A DNA stretch of 13,343 nucleotides from Chloroflexota bacterium (GTDB lineage: Bacteria > Chloroflexota > Anaerolineae > Caldilineales > Caldilineaceae): the NCBI GenBank assembly GCA_003577005.1, contig QEUW01000204.1, positions 1-13,343 of the forward strand, in the 5' to 3' direction. The notes under the pieces were generated by a model. That model had not been told where the DNA came from and ran no database searches. It was given only the letters and a program-made list of their open reading frames with translations. Shown piece after piece: positions 6,590-13,343 of the stretch (position 1 is the stretch's first letter; the number at the start of each line of letters is the position of its first letter). The translations under genes and the position numbers were made by a program.

Positions 6590-6620
6590 TGGTGTAAGCG
6601 CCCATTACGCACCACCTTTT
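6590..6620 (+). terminator. candidate terminator between the convergent rnc and smc genes
   Basis: TGGTG plus TAA (6590-6597) pairs with TTA plus CACCA (6605-6607 and 6610-6614), with a two-base CG bulge and a 7-base loop; CCTTTT follows at 6615-6620. It lies 44 bases after the rnc stop. The stem is short, so the call is tentative. Nothing else is visible in the 97-base gap. Confidence 0.35.
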
Positions 6621-6643
6621 GCCAACACTAATTTCAGCCAGCC

Positions 6644-9600
6644 TTACATTTGCACGATTTCCTCGATGGCTTTGAGCTGCGACTCCTCCTGACCTGGGGA
6701 TGAGCCGTTGGTGTGTTGGACGATCCGGTCACCGTCCAGCCGCAGGCTGATCACTTTGCTGACACCATCGTTCCCCATCGTGATGCCATAGATGGTATTG
6801 GCGCCTTCGAGCGTGCGCCGGTTGTGGGTGACAATGATAAACTGTGTCCCCTGGCTGAGCGCATCCACCGTCTGGCGAAAACGGTCAACATTGGCTTCAT
6901 CGAGCGCAGCGTCTACTTCATCCAAAACACAAAACGGTGTTGGGCTGACCCGCAAGATAGCAAAAATCAGCGCACAGGCAGCCAGCGCCCGTTCGCCGCC
7001 CGACAACAGAGCAAGGCTCTGCGGGCGTTTTCCAGGCGGGCGGGCGATGATCTCGATGCCGGTGGTGGCGAGTTCGTCAGGTGTTGTGAGCACCAGTTCG
7101 GCGGTTCCACCGTTGAAGAGTTGTTGGAAGAAGCTCACAAAATACTCTGACACCGCCGTAAAGGTACGCTCAAAGGCCACCTCCATGAGCAGATCCAGCT
7201 CGCGGATCACCTTACGCAGGTCGGCTGCCGCCGCCTCCAGGTCCCCCGACTGGGCGAGGAGAAATTCATACCGTTCGGCCGCCTCCTCGTATTCGCGGGG
7301 GGCATCTGGGTTGACATTGCTGGCGCGGGCCAGGCGCGTGCGGGTGTCGCGCACCTCCTCTTCCAACGTATCGGGGATCGATGCGACGATGGGCAGTTGC
7401 TCAACATAGCGCTCCAACGGCAGCGGTGGCTGGTAGGCCAGATCGTCGCTGCTTTCCAGGGTCACCAGCCCCAGATCCTGTTCGATTTCGTGGCGCAACT
7501 GCTGCAACTGGTCCTGCGTGCGCTGGTGTTGGAGTTGGGCTGCATTGAAGTTGCTTTCGTCACGGCGCAATGCCTGTTGCGCCTCACGCTCGCTTCGTTC
7601 CTCTTCATTTTGTTGTGCTGCCAGGTGCGCAGTGCGGGCCTCGAGCGGCTCGATCTGTTGGCGCAATTGCTCCAGTTCGCTACGTAAACGACGGTCGTGC
7701 GCAGCAAGGGCTGCATTGCGGCCACTCAGAGCGGCGATCTCCTGGTCGAGTGCAACGATCCGCTGTTCTTTGGCCGCGATCTGGCCGGTTACACTTTGTC
7801 CGGTGCGCTGCTGGTTGTCGAGCAACCCCTGCTGGCTGCGCAAGTGACCTTGCGCTTCAGCCGCCGCTGCGCGCAGATCGGCCAGTTGTTGGAGCAACTC
7901 ATCGGCACCGGCGGCGCGTACCGCAGCCGTGGCTGCGGCGAGGTTGGCGCCTGCTGCTGTCTCTTCCTGTTCGAGTTCACCGTGTTGTGTGGCCAGGCTC
8001 GTTTCCTGCTGCGCCAGGCTGGCCAGCTCGGCCTCGACTTGGGCGAGCCGGTCCGCTTGCCAGCGCTCCTTCTGTTGGGCTCGATCAGCCTGGCGGCGCA
8101 ACTCTTCCAGTTGTTGGCGGTGCGTGCGCTCGCGACGCGCCAGGTCGGCCAGCCCCTGTTTCTCTGCCTCGCTCTGTATCAGGGTGGCTTCAACCTGCCT
8201 TGCCAGTTCGCTGCAGCGGGTGCCCGCTCGTTGGGCCGCGGTGTGCGCACGCTCAATCTCAACCGGCAGGTCGCGCAACTCTCGTTCACGCGCCAGCACC
8301 GAATCATCGCGGCGATTGCGGTCGCTGCCGCCGGTCACCGCTCCGCCGGGGCGGATGATCTCGCCGCTGAGTGTCACCACCGTGGGCCGGGCGTTGCCCC
8401 TATATCTGTCCAGCGCAGTGCGAGCGGAGGGGAGATCTTCGGCGACCCAGACACGACCGAGCAGCTGGTGGATAGCGGCCTCGGCGCGAGCATCATATTC
8501 CACCAGTTGGGCGGCATTGCCCAAGATGCCGGCCAGGTGCGGCGCCGGAATGGCCGGCCCGCTGTGGAGCCGGTCCAACGGCAGAAAGGTGGCGCGCCCG
8601 TGACCGCCGCGCTTGAGAAAGTCAATGGCCTGGCGCGTCTCTTCCCAGCTTTCCATGACGACGTCTTGAAAAGCTCCGCCTAGCGCCGTCTCAATCGCCT
8701 TATCCAACTGCGCCGGCACACGGACCAGCGCAGCGACCGTTCCCAACACGCCGCTGAGCGGTTGGCCTGTGGCTGGCTGGCGCGCGGCCTGTAACACCGC
8801 CCGTACGCCGCTGGCATAGCCGGCCCCTTCCGTGCGCAGGCGTTGGAGCAGGTCGAACCGGGTTTGCAGCCGATCCAGCGTGCGGTCTGCCTGTTGGCGC
8901 GCAGCTTCGGCAGCGCGTAACTGGGTACGGAGTTCAGCCGCCTCTTGTTCGAGCGCGGCGATCCGCGTCTGAAATTCATGCGCCTCCTGCTCGTCGAGCG
9001 CCAGTGCAGCTTCGGCGGCCGCAAGCTGGTTGGCTAGCACTGCTGTTGCTGTTGCTGCTGCTGCGTTCGCCTGGCTCTGCTCTCGCTGCTCACGTTCTAG
9101 GGTGGCGCGTCGCTCTATCAATTGGCTGAGACGGCTGGCGCATTCGATGCGACGCCGTTGCACATCGGTGAGGGTGCGGCGGGTCGCTTCCACGGTTTGC
9201 TCCAACTGCGTCTGTTCCTGCTGGCGGGCGGTGACAGCCTGTTGCATGGTCGCCACGGCTGCGCTGCGGCTGTCGTAATCGCTCTGTGCGGCAGCCACTG
9301 CGTTTTGCAGCGCAGCGCCCTGTTGGTGGAGCGTCTCCAGCTCCAACCGGAGGGCGGCGAGTTCGCGCTGCGTCTCTTCGGCGCGCGCCTGGAGTTGGCG
9401 CAGGCGTTCGCCGTTGACGGCCAGTTCGCGGTCGGTCGCTTCGGCCTGTTGGTGGAGCGTGCTGCTCTCTTTGTGTAGATCGCCCAACTGGCTCCGCAGC
9501 TGCGCCTGCTCGGTGCGCAACGCCTCGATGCGCCGGCTCAGCCCGGCCAGCGTGTTTTGGCGGTTGGTGACCTGGCTACGCAATTCCTCTTCGAGGGCAT

Positions 9601-10333
9601 GGTGCTGTTCCAACGTGCGGAGGGTTGTGTGCCAGCGATAGCCATACCAGTCGCGCAAGAGGGTACGCAGTTCGGCGGCGATCTCCTGGAACTCGCGCGC
9701 CCGTTCGGCCTGGCGGCGCAGATATTTCAGCCGTGGGCTGAGCTCAGCCAGGATGTCTTGGGCGCGGGTGAGGTTTTGCTCGGTCGCCTCCAACCGGCGC
9801 AGCGAGGCCGCCCGCTTCATCTGATAGCCGGTGATGCCGGCGGCCTCTTCAAAGAGGGTGCGTCGCTCCTCGGGTGAATAGCTGAGCACCTGGTCGATCA
9901 GCCCCTGGCCGATGACCGCATAGGTGCGTTTGCCGAGGCCGGTCTGCGCCAGCAATTCGGTCACATCTTGCAACCGCACCCGCTGCCCGTTGATCAGATA
10001 TTCGTTGTCGCCGTCGCGGTAGGCGCGGCGGGTTACCTCCACCTCAACAAAATCGATGGGGATCTCGCCTTTGCTGTTGTCGAGCGTCAGGCTGACCTCG
10101 GCCATTCCCAGACGAGCCCGTTTGTCGCTGCCCGAAAAGATGACATCGCTCGTCTTTTTCGAGCGCAATAGGCTAAAACTCTGTTCGCCCAGACACCAGC
10201 GCACAGCATCGACGACATTGCTCTTGCCGCTGCCGTTGGGTCCGACGATAGCGGTGACGCCCGGGTCAAAAAGAAACTCGGTGCGTCTGGCAAAGGTCTT
10301 GAAACCTTGGATGACGACGCGTTTGATCAACAT
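6644..10333 (-). CDS. smc: chromosome segregation ATPase SMC
   Basis: A 1229-residue structural-maintenance-of-chromosomes protein; dimers with ScpA/ScpB act on DNA to organise and separate chromosomes. The N-terminal head begins [14 protein letters not shown] and has Walker A GPNGSGKS (31-38). Coiled coil runs from about 165 to 500. The hinge spans about 505-670, with its Gly-rich ends ALGGAFQD and PGGAVTGGS. The second coiled coil follows to about 1040. The C-terminal head has signature [10 protein letters not shown] (1109-1118) and Walker [14 protein letters not shown], with Asp1138 and Glu1139. Length is typical for bacteria. The start at 10333 is set by the conserved N-terminus; the frame stays open upstream to 10786, but that extension overlaps the next gene and matches nothing. 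No clear Shine-Dalgarno sequence precedes this ATG. It converges with rnc, and a 17-base inverted repeat lies 44 bases before the start. Confidence 0.97.
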   Translation of the reverse strand: MLIKRVVIQGFKTFARRTEFLFDPGVTAIVGPNGSGKSNVVDAVRWCLGEQSFSLLRSKKTSDVIFSGSDKRARLGMAEVSLTLDNSKGEIPIDFVEVEVTRRAYRDGDNEYLINGQRVRLQDVTELLAQTGLGKRTYAVIGQGLIDQVLSYSPEERRTLFEEAAGITGYQMKRAASLRRLEATEQNLTRAQDILAELSPRLKYLRRQAERAREFQEIAAELRTLLRDWYGYRWHTTLRTLEQHHALEEELRSQVTNRQNTLAGLSRRIEALRTEQAQLRSQLGDLHKESSTLHQQAEATDRELAVNGERLRQLQARAEETQRELAALRLELETLHQQGAALQNAVAAAQSDYDSRSAAVATMQQAVTARQQEQTQLEQTVEATRRTLTDVQRRRIECASRLSQLIERRATLEREQREQSQANAAAATATAVLANQLAAAEAALALDEQEAHEFQTRIAALEQEAAELRTQLRAAEAARQQADRTLDRLQTRFDLLQRLRTEGAGYASGVRAVLQAARQPATGQPLSGVLGTVAALVRVPAQLDKAIETALGGAFQDVVMESWEETRQAIDFLKRGGHGRATFLPLDRLHSGPAIPAPHLAGILGNAAQLVEYDARAEAAIHQLLGRVWVAEDLPSARTALDRYRGNARPTVVTLSGEIIRPGGAVTGGSDRNRRDDSVLARERELRDLPVEIERAHTAAQRAGTRCSELARQVEATLIQSEAEKQGLADLARRERTHRQQLEELRRQADRAQQKERWQADRLAQVEAELASLAQQETSLATQHGELEQEETAAGANLAAATAAVRAAGADELLQQLADLRAAAAEAQGHLRSQQGLLDNQQRTGQSVTGQIAAKEQRIVALDQEIAALSGRNAALAAHDRRLRSELEQLRQQIEPLEARTAHLAAQQNEEERSEREAQQALRRDESNFNAAQLQHQRTQDQLQQLRHEIEQDLGLVTLESSDDLAYQPPLPLERYVEQLPIVASIPDTLEEEVRDTRTRLARASNVNPDAPREYEEAAERYEFLLAQSGDLEAAAADLRKVIRELDLLMEVAFERTFTAVSEYFVSFFQQLFNGGTAELVLTTPDELATTGIEIIARPPGKRPQSLALLSGGERALAACALIFAILRVSPTPFCVLDEVDAALDEANVDRFRQTVDALSQGTQFIIVTHNRRTLEGANTIYGITMGNDGVSKVISLRLDGDRIVQHTNGSSPGQEESQLKAIEEIVQM

Positions 10334-10376
10334 ATCAACATAATGAGTGATAGGGAGATGAGCCCTGCTGCCATCC

Positions 10377-10442
10377 GCATTCCGGGAAAGGGCGAACGCG
10401 AGATGGGGCAGACGATGCGTGTCCGGCCCTTTCCCGGAATGC
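10377..10442. repeat. perfect 17-base inverted repeat, 66 bases in all
   Basis: GCATTCCGGGAAAGGGC (10377-10393) and its exact complement GCCCTTTCCCGGAATGC (10426-10442) flank a 32-base centre in which ACGC (10396-10399) and GCGT (10417-10420) can extend the stem. It lies 45 bases after the membrane-protein stop and 44 bases before the SMC start, both on the minus strand. No T run follows on either side, so it is not an ordinary intrinsic terminator. It could stabilise the upstream mRNA end, regulate smc, or be a small palindromic mobile element. The remaining bases of the 154-base gap show nothing. Confidence 0.85.
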
Positions 10443-10487
10443 TTGTCCTGCCGCTGCTTTGCCTCCAATCCTGGATGAGCCCCGCTG

Positions 10488-11207
10488 TCAGGTGAAGAGT
10501 GCTCGCCAAGCGCCCGGCAGGGTAAACTCCAGCAGCAGACCCAGCAGCAATAGGGCAGTGGACACCACCAGCAAGCGGCGGTGATGGGTGAGATAGTAGC
10601 GCGGTGACCAGTTGCCGCTAAAGAGCGGCGCAGCCAGCAGCACGACAAGTCCAGCGTACCCTGCCAGGCGTAGCAGCGTCCAGATAGGTAGGCCGGCGAC
10701 CAGACTGATTGTGTGCCCGCTATCCTGCCAGAGGACGCCGGCACCGTATGCGGCAAGGTTGGCGGCGCGAACGAGCGACCAGACACCCACCAATCCGCCG
10801 GTCAGGAGGCTACCCAACGATACCCCAATCAGTTCGAGGATACGGCTGCCGGGCTGCACCCCCAGGCTGGCCGGCAGTGCGCCAGCGCCATAAAACCACG
10901 CGATGAACGAGGTGCGATAGGTAAAGCCGTCACCGATGGCCTGTTCGACCTGGCCCGGCGCCACCCGGGTGACCAGAATAAGCGCCGCTACTTGCGTCAC
11001 CAACCAGATAGCCAGCACCAGGAGCGCAGCCCGCACCGTCTGGCGGCGCATGGCTACAGTCAGAAAAGCAAAGAGCGCCGCCGTTTGGCTGATGGGCAAA
11101 AAGCGCGGCTGGCCCAACGCCGCCGCCGACCCCGTAGTCAGAAGGGCGAAGAAGGCAAGCATCCCATAGAACAGCGGGTCATTGAGCAAGGAGTAGTGTT
11201 TCTGCAT
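10488..11207 (-). CDS. polytopic membrane protein of unknown function
   Basis: I do not recognise this 239-residue protein. It is very hydrophobic, with about six likely membrane segments: near the N-terminus ([14 protein letters not shown]), [79 protein letters not shown], and [19 protein letters not shown] near the C-terminus. A conserved-looking loop between segments 3 and 4 ([18 protein letters not shown]) and the [11 protein letters not shown] stretch faintly recall SpoIIM-like proteins, but the diagnostic residues are not seen. No catalytic motif is visible. The ATG at 11207 is chosen; an in-frame TTG at 11252 would add 15 residues but sits only about ten bases from a TATAAT box. Neither start has a good ribosome site. 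It is upstream of smc on the same strand and may be co-transcribed. It is a real gene by composition and hydropathy. Confidence 0.75.
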   Translation of the reverse strand: MQKHYSLLNDPLFYGMLAFFALLTTGSAAALGQPRFLPISQTAALFAFLTVAMRRQTVRAALLVLAIWLVTQVAALILVTRVAPGQVEQAIGDGFTYRTSFIAWFYGAGALPASLGVQPGSRILELIGVSLGSLLTGGLVGVWSLVRAANLAAYGAGVLWQDSGHTISLVAGLPIWTLLRLAGYAGLVVLLAAPLFSGNWSPRYYLTHHRRLLVVSTALLLLGLLLEFTLPGAWRALFT

Positions 11208-11261
11208 GAAATCTACAATCACACGGCCAGTGAGAGTGGATAAGATTCGCAACTGAACGGG

Positions 11262-11267
11262 ATTATA
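11262..11267 (-). promoter_or_regulatory. candidate -10 box for the membrane-protein gene
   Basis: On the minus strand these bases read TATAAT, a perfect -10 box, but there is no convincing -35 box 16-18 bases upstream. Transcription would start near 11255, giving a leader of about 48 bases before the ATG at 11207. Confidence 0.35.
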
Positions 11268-11435
11268 TCACTGGCCCTCCGATTACCCCAGCCGAGCATC
11301 CCTCGTCCACACAGATGATGCGATGTTCGGCCAGTTGTGTGAACGCGACCCTGCTTTGAGCGACTGACACAGAGTCAGGTGAGGCACGCCGGAGACGTGA
11401 CCTACTACTTTTGGATCAGGCGCCGGCCGCGCAGT

Positions 11436-11464
11436 TTGCTTACCGGTTAGCGTCATGCTACGAT
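11436..11464 (+). promoter_or_regulatory. sigma-70-type promoter with extended -10 for pepF
   Basis: TTGCTT (11436-11441), 17 bases, then TACGAT (11459-11464), with TGC immediately before the -10 box forming an extended -10. The predicted start near 11471 gives a leader of about 55 bases before the pepF ATG. The rest of the divergent gap (11268-11435) holds only weak short inverted repeats (CACACA 11308-11313 with TGTGTG 11336-11341, and CTGAC 11364-11368 with GTCAG 11374-11378). Confidence 0.55.
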
Positions 11465-11525
11465 GCGGTGACCGCCGTGCCATGATCACGAGCCACTATA
11501 CCAGCAAGCACAGAAGGAGTCCCTC

Positions 11526-13343
11526 ATGAGTCAAGTCCAGATCCCCACACGCGCCGAGATTCCGGTCGAACAGACCTGGGATCTCACCAGCATCTACGCC
11601 TCACCGGCGGACTGGGAGGCAGCCTATGCCGCAGTAACGGCGCAACTGCCCGGCGTCGAACGTTTTGCCGGCCGGCTGGGTGAAAGCCCGGCTATGCTGG
11701 CCGAATGGCTAGAGACGTGGCAGGCACTGGTACGCGAGGTGCAGCGGATCGCCATGTACGCCTTTCTCGATTACGCGGGTGACACTTCCAACCAGGAAGC
11801 CGTCGCCCGGCGTGGCCGCGCCGACACGCTCGCTAGCCAGGTGCAGGCCGCCGTCGCTTTTGCCGAGCCGGAGCTCATGGAGATTGGCTTTGACCAACTC
11901 TATACCTGGATCGAGAGTGAACTATCGCTGGCGATCTACCGCCATTATGTCGAGCGTCTTGAGCACAACAAAGCGCATGTACGCTCGGCGGAGGTGGAAG
12001 AGTTGCTTGGCCAACTGGGTGACCCTTTCCAGACCGCGAGCAACACCCACGGCGTTCTCACCAATGCAGACCTGGCTTTCGCCCCGGCTGAAACCAGCGG
12101 CGGCGACGCGGTGGAGGTCGGCCAGGGCAATATCGGTGCGCTGGTCACCAATGCCGACCGCACCGTGCGCCGCACGGCCTGGACAAACTACGCTGACGCC
12201 CACCTCGCCTACAAGAACACGATGGCAAACTGTCTTATTGCCGGTGTCAAGCAGAATGTCTTTCGTGCCCGGGCGCGCCGTTATGATTCGGCGCTCGAGG
12301 CGGCAATGGCGCCCAACAACATCCCACCCGCCGTCTTTCACAACCTGATCGAGACTTTCCGCAAACATTTGCCTACGTGGCAGCGCTACTGGCGACTCAA
12401 GCGCCAGGCGCTGGGGCTCAACCCCATGTATGAGTATGACATCAAGGCGCCCTTGACAGACGCCAGGATTCATGTGCCGTATGACCAGGCTGTCACCTGG
12501 GTGGAGGAAGGGATGCGCCCGCTGGGTGATGAATATGTGAGCGTCTTGCGCCGCGGCGCGCTGCACGAGCGCTGGATCGATATCTACCCCAACCGGGGCA
12601 AGCGCGCTGGCGCTTTTTCCTATGGTGGGCCGGGCACTCACCCCTTTATCATGCTCAACTACAACAACGACCTCTTTAGCATGAGCACCCTGGCGCACGA
12701 GCTGGGCCACTCGATGCACTCCTATTTCTCGTGGAAGATACAGCCTTTCATCTATGCCCGTTATTCGCTCTTTGCCGCCGAAGTGGCCTCCAACTTCAAC
12801 CAGGCGCTGGTGCGCGACTATCTGCTGCGTACCCAGACCGATCGTGATTTTCAGATCACGCTCATCGAAGAGGCAATGTCCAACTTCCACCGCTATTTCT
12901 TCATCATGCCGACGCTGGCGCGCTTCGAGTTGGAAATCCATGAACGGGTGGAGCGGAGCCAACCCTTGAGCGCCGGCACGCTCATCCAACTCATGGCTGA
13001 CCTCTTTGCCGAGGGCTACGGTGACGAGATCGCGCTGGATCGCGAGCGCACCGGCATCACCTGGGCCGAGTTCTCGACCCATCTCTATGCCAATTTCTAT
13101 GTCTACCAGTACGCCACCGGCATTGCCGGCGCCCATGCGCTGGCCGCACAGGTGCTGGCGGGTGAACCCGACGCAGTGACCCGTTACTTCGAATTCCTGA
13201 GCGCCGGTGGCTCAGCTTATCCGCTCGACGCCTTGCGCCGGGCGGGTGTCGATCTCACGACCCCAGAGCCGGTCGAGCAAGCCTTTGCCGTCCTCGCCGA
13301 TTATGTCGGGCGACTCGAAACCCTTTTGAACGTAGAACGTAGA
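11526..13343 (+). CDS. pepF: oligoendopeptidase F (M3B zinc metallopeptidase), 3' end cut by window
   Basis: The frame runs 606 codons from ATG to the window edge with no stop. Family members are about 600 residues long, so only the last few residues should be missing. It is a cytoplasmic peptidase that cleaves short peptides, not proteins. The zinc site is HELGH (His391, Glu392, His395) with the third ligand Glu419 in AAEVAS, 24 residues on, as expected in M3. Other family marks are DLTSIY near residue 20, the N-terminal alpha-helical PepF domain (about 110-180), [17 protein letters not shown] just before the zinc site, and YVYQYATG (about 525-532) near the C-terminus. AAGGAG at 11514-11519, six bases before ATG, fixes the start. 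It has its own extended -10 promoter and runs divergently from the membrane-protein/smc pair. There is no signal peptide. The family call is very secure. Confidence 0.95.
   Translation, partial: MSQVQIPTRAEIPVEQTWDLTSIYASPADWEAAYAAVTAQLPGVERFAGRLGESPAMLAEWLETWQALVREVQRIAMYAFLDYAGDTSNQEAVARRGRADTLASQVQAAVAFAEPELMEIGFDQLYTWIESELSLAIYRHYVERLEHNKAHVRSAEVEELLGQLGDPFQTASNTHGVLTNADLAFAPAETSGGDAVEVGQGNIGALVTNADRTVRRTAWTNYADAHLAYKNTMANCLIAGVKQNVFRARARRYDSALEAAMAPNNIPPAVFHNLIETFRKHLPTWQRYWRLKRQALGLNPMYEYDIKAPLTDARIHVPYDQAVTWVEEGMRPLGDEYVSVLRRGALHERWIDIYPNRGKRAGAFSYGGPGTHPFIMLNYNNDLFSMSTLAHELGHSMHSYFSWKIQPFIYARYSLFAAEVASNFNQALVRDYLLRTQTDRDFQITLIEEAMSNFHRYFFIMPTLARFELEIHERVERSQPLSAGTLIQLMADLFAEGYGDEIALDRERTGITWAEFSTHLYANFYVYQYATGIAGAHALAAQVLAGEPDAVTRYFEFLSAGGSAYPLDALRRAGVDLTTPEPVEQAFAVLADYVGRLETLLNVERR

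Noticed and set aside
7697..8683. A 328-codon plus-strand open frame within smc
   Set aside because: It is antisense to the SMC hinge and coiled coil, which match the family throughout; the product is low-quality shadow sequence.
10377..10442. Insertion sequence ends
   Set aside because: Only 32 bases lie between the repeats, there is no transposase, and no flanking target duplication is evident.
10334..10786. N-terminal extension of SMC to an upstream start
   Set aside because: It would overlap the membrane-protein gene and run through the inverted repeat. The conserved SMC N-terminus begins at [11 protein letters not shown] (10333).
11268..11435. A tRNA or other structured RNA gene in the divergent gap
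   Set aside because: No acceptor/T-arm pattern is present; only 5-6 base inverted repeats are seen.
11922..13136. A 404-codon open frame on the minus strand
   Set aside because: It lies wholly antisense to pepF, whose zinc motif and family landmarks are unmistakable. GC-rich codon bias removes stops from the opposite strand; the translated product resembles nothing.

Overview
The window is GC-rich bacterial chromosomal DNA carrying eight protein genes, all but one recognisable. The most likely source is a member of the Chloroflexota (Caldilinea/Anaerolinea-like). This is an inference from three things: the membrane kinase with a long Thr/Pro/Ala-rich linker and an outer beta-propeller, the archaeal-type (class V) fructose-1,6-bisphosphate aldolase/phosphatase, and the gene mix. 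No tRNA, rRNA, CRISPR array, transposase or phage gene is visible.

Layout. Plus strand: the 3' end of a small c-type cytochrome (1-309); a 773-residue Ser/Thr-kinase-like membrane protein with a WD40/TolB-like outer domain (399-2720); a bifunctional FBP aldolase/phosphatase (2971-4131); a 412-base non-coding stretch rich in inverted repeats with a good sigma-70-type promoter; threonine synthase (TTG start at 4544, to 5665); and ribonuclease III (5740-6546). Minus strand, facing RNase III: the chromosome-organising ATPase SMC (10333-6644) and, upstream of it, an unrecognised polytopic membrane protein (11207-10488). Plus strand again after a divergent promoter region: oligoendopeptidase F (11526 to the window edge).

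Most genes are housekeeping: gluconeogenesis, threonine synthesis, RNA processing, chromosome segregation and peptide turnover. They do not form one pathway. threonine synthase and rnc are close enough to be co-transcribed, and SMC may share a transcript with the membrane gene.

Several proteins keep their family fold but lack a residue usually considered essential. The kinase has HRN for HRD and DFS for DFG. RNase III has Ala where one metal-site Asp is expected. Threonine synthase has lost one Cys from each half of its zinc knuckle. The cytochrome has no Met at the usual axial-ligand position. The clearest unexplained non-coding signals are: a stem at 4254-4303 whose arms look like a Shine-Dalgarno sequence and the anti-Shine-Dalgarno tail of 16S rRNA, with a third competing arm; a nested inverted repeat over the -10 box of the threonine synthase promoter; a 12-base palindrome before the aldolase/phosphatase gene; and a perfect 17-base inverted repeat between the membrane gene and SMC. 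I did not find a clear new multi-gene system. The pseudokinase receptor and the 4172-4473 leader/operator region are the best candidates for something undescribed.
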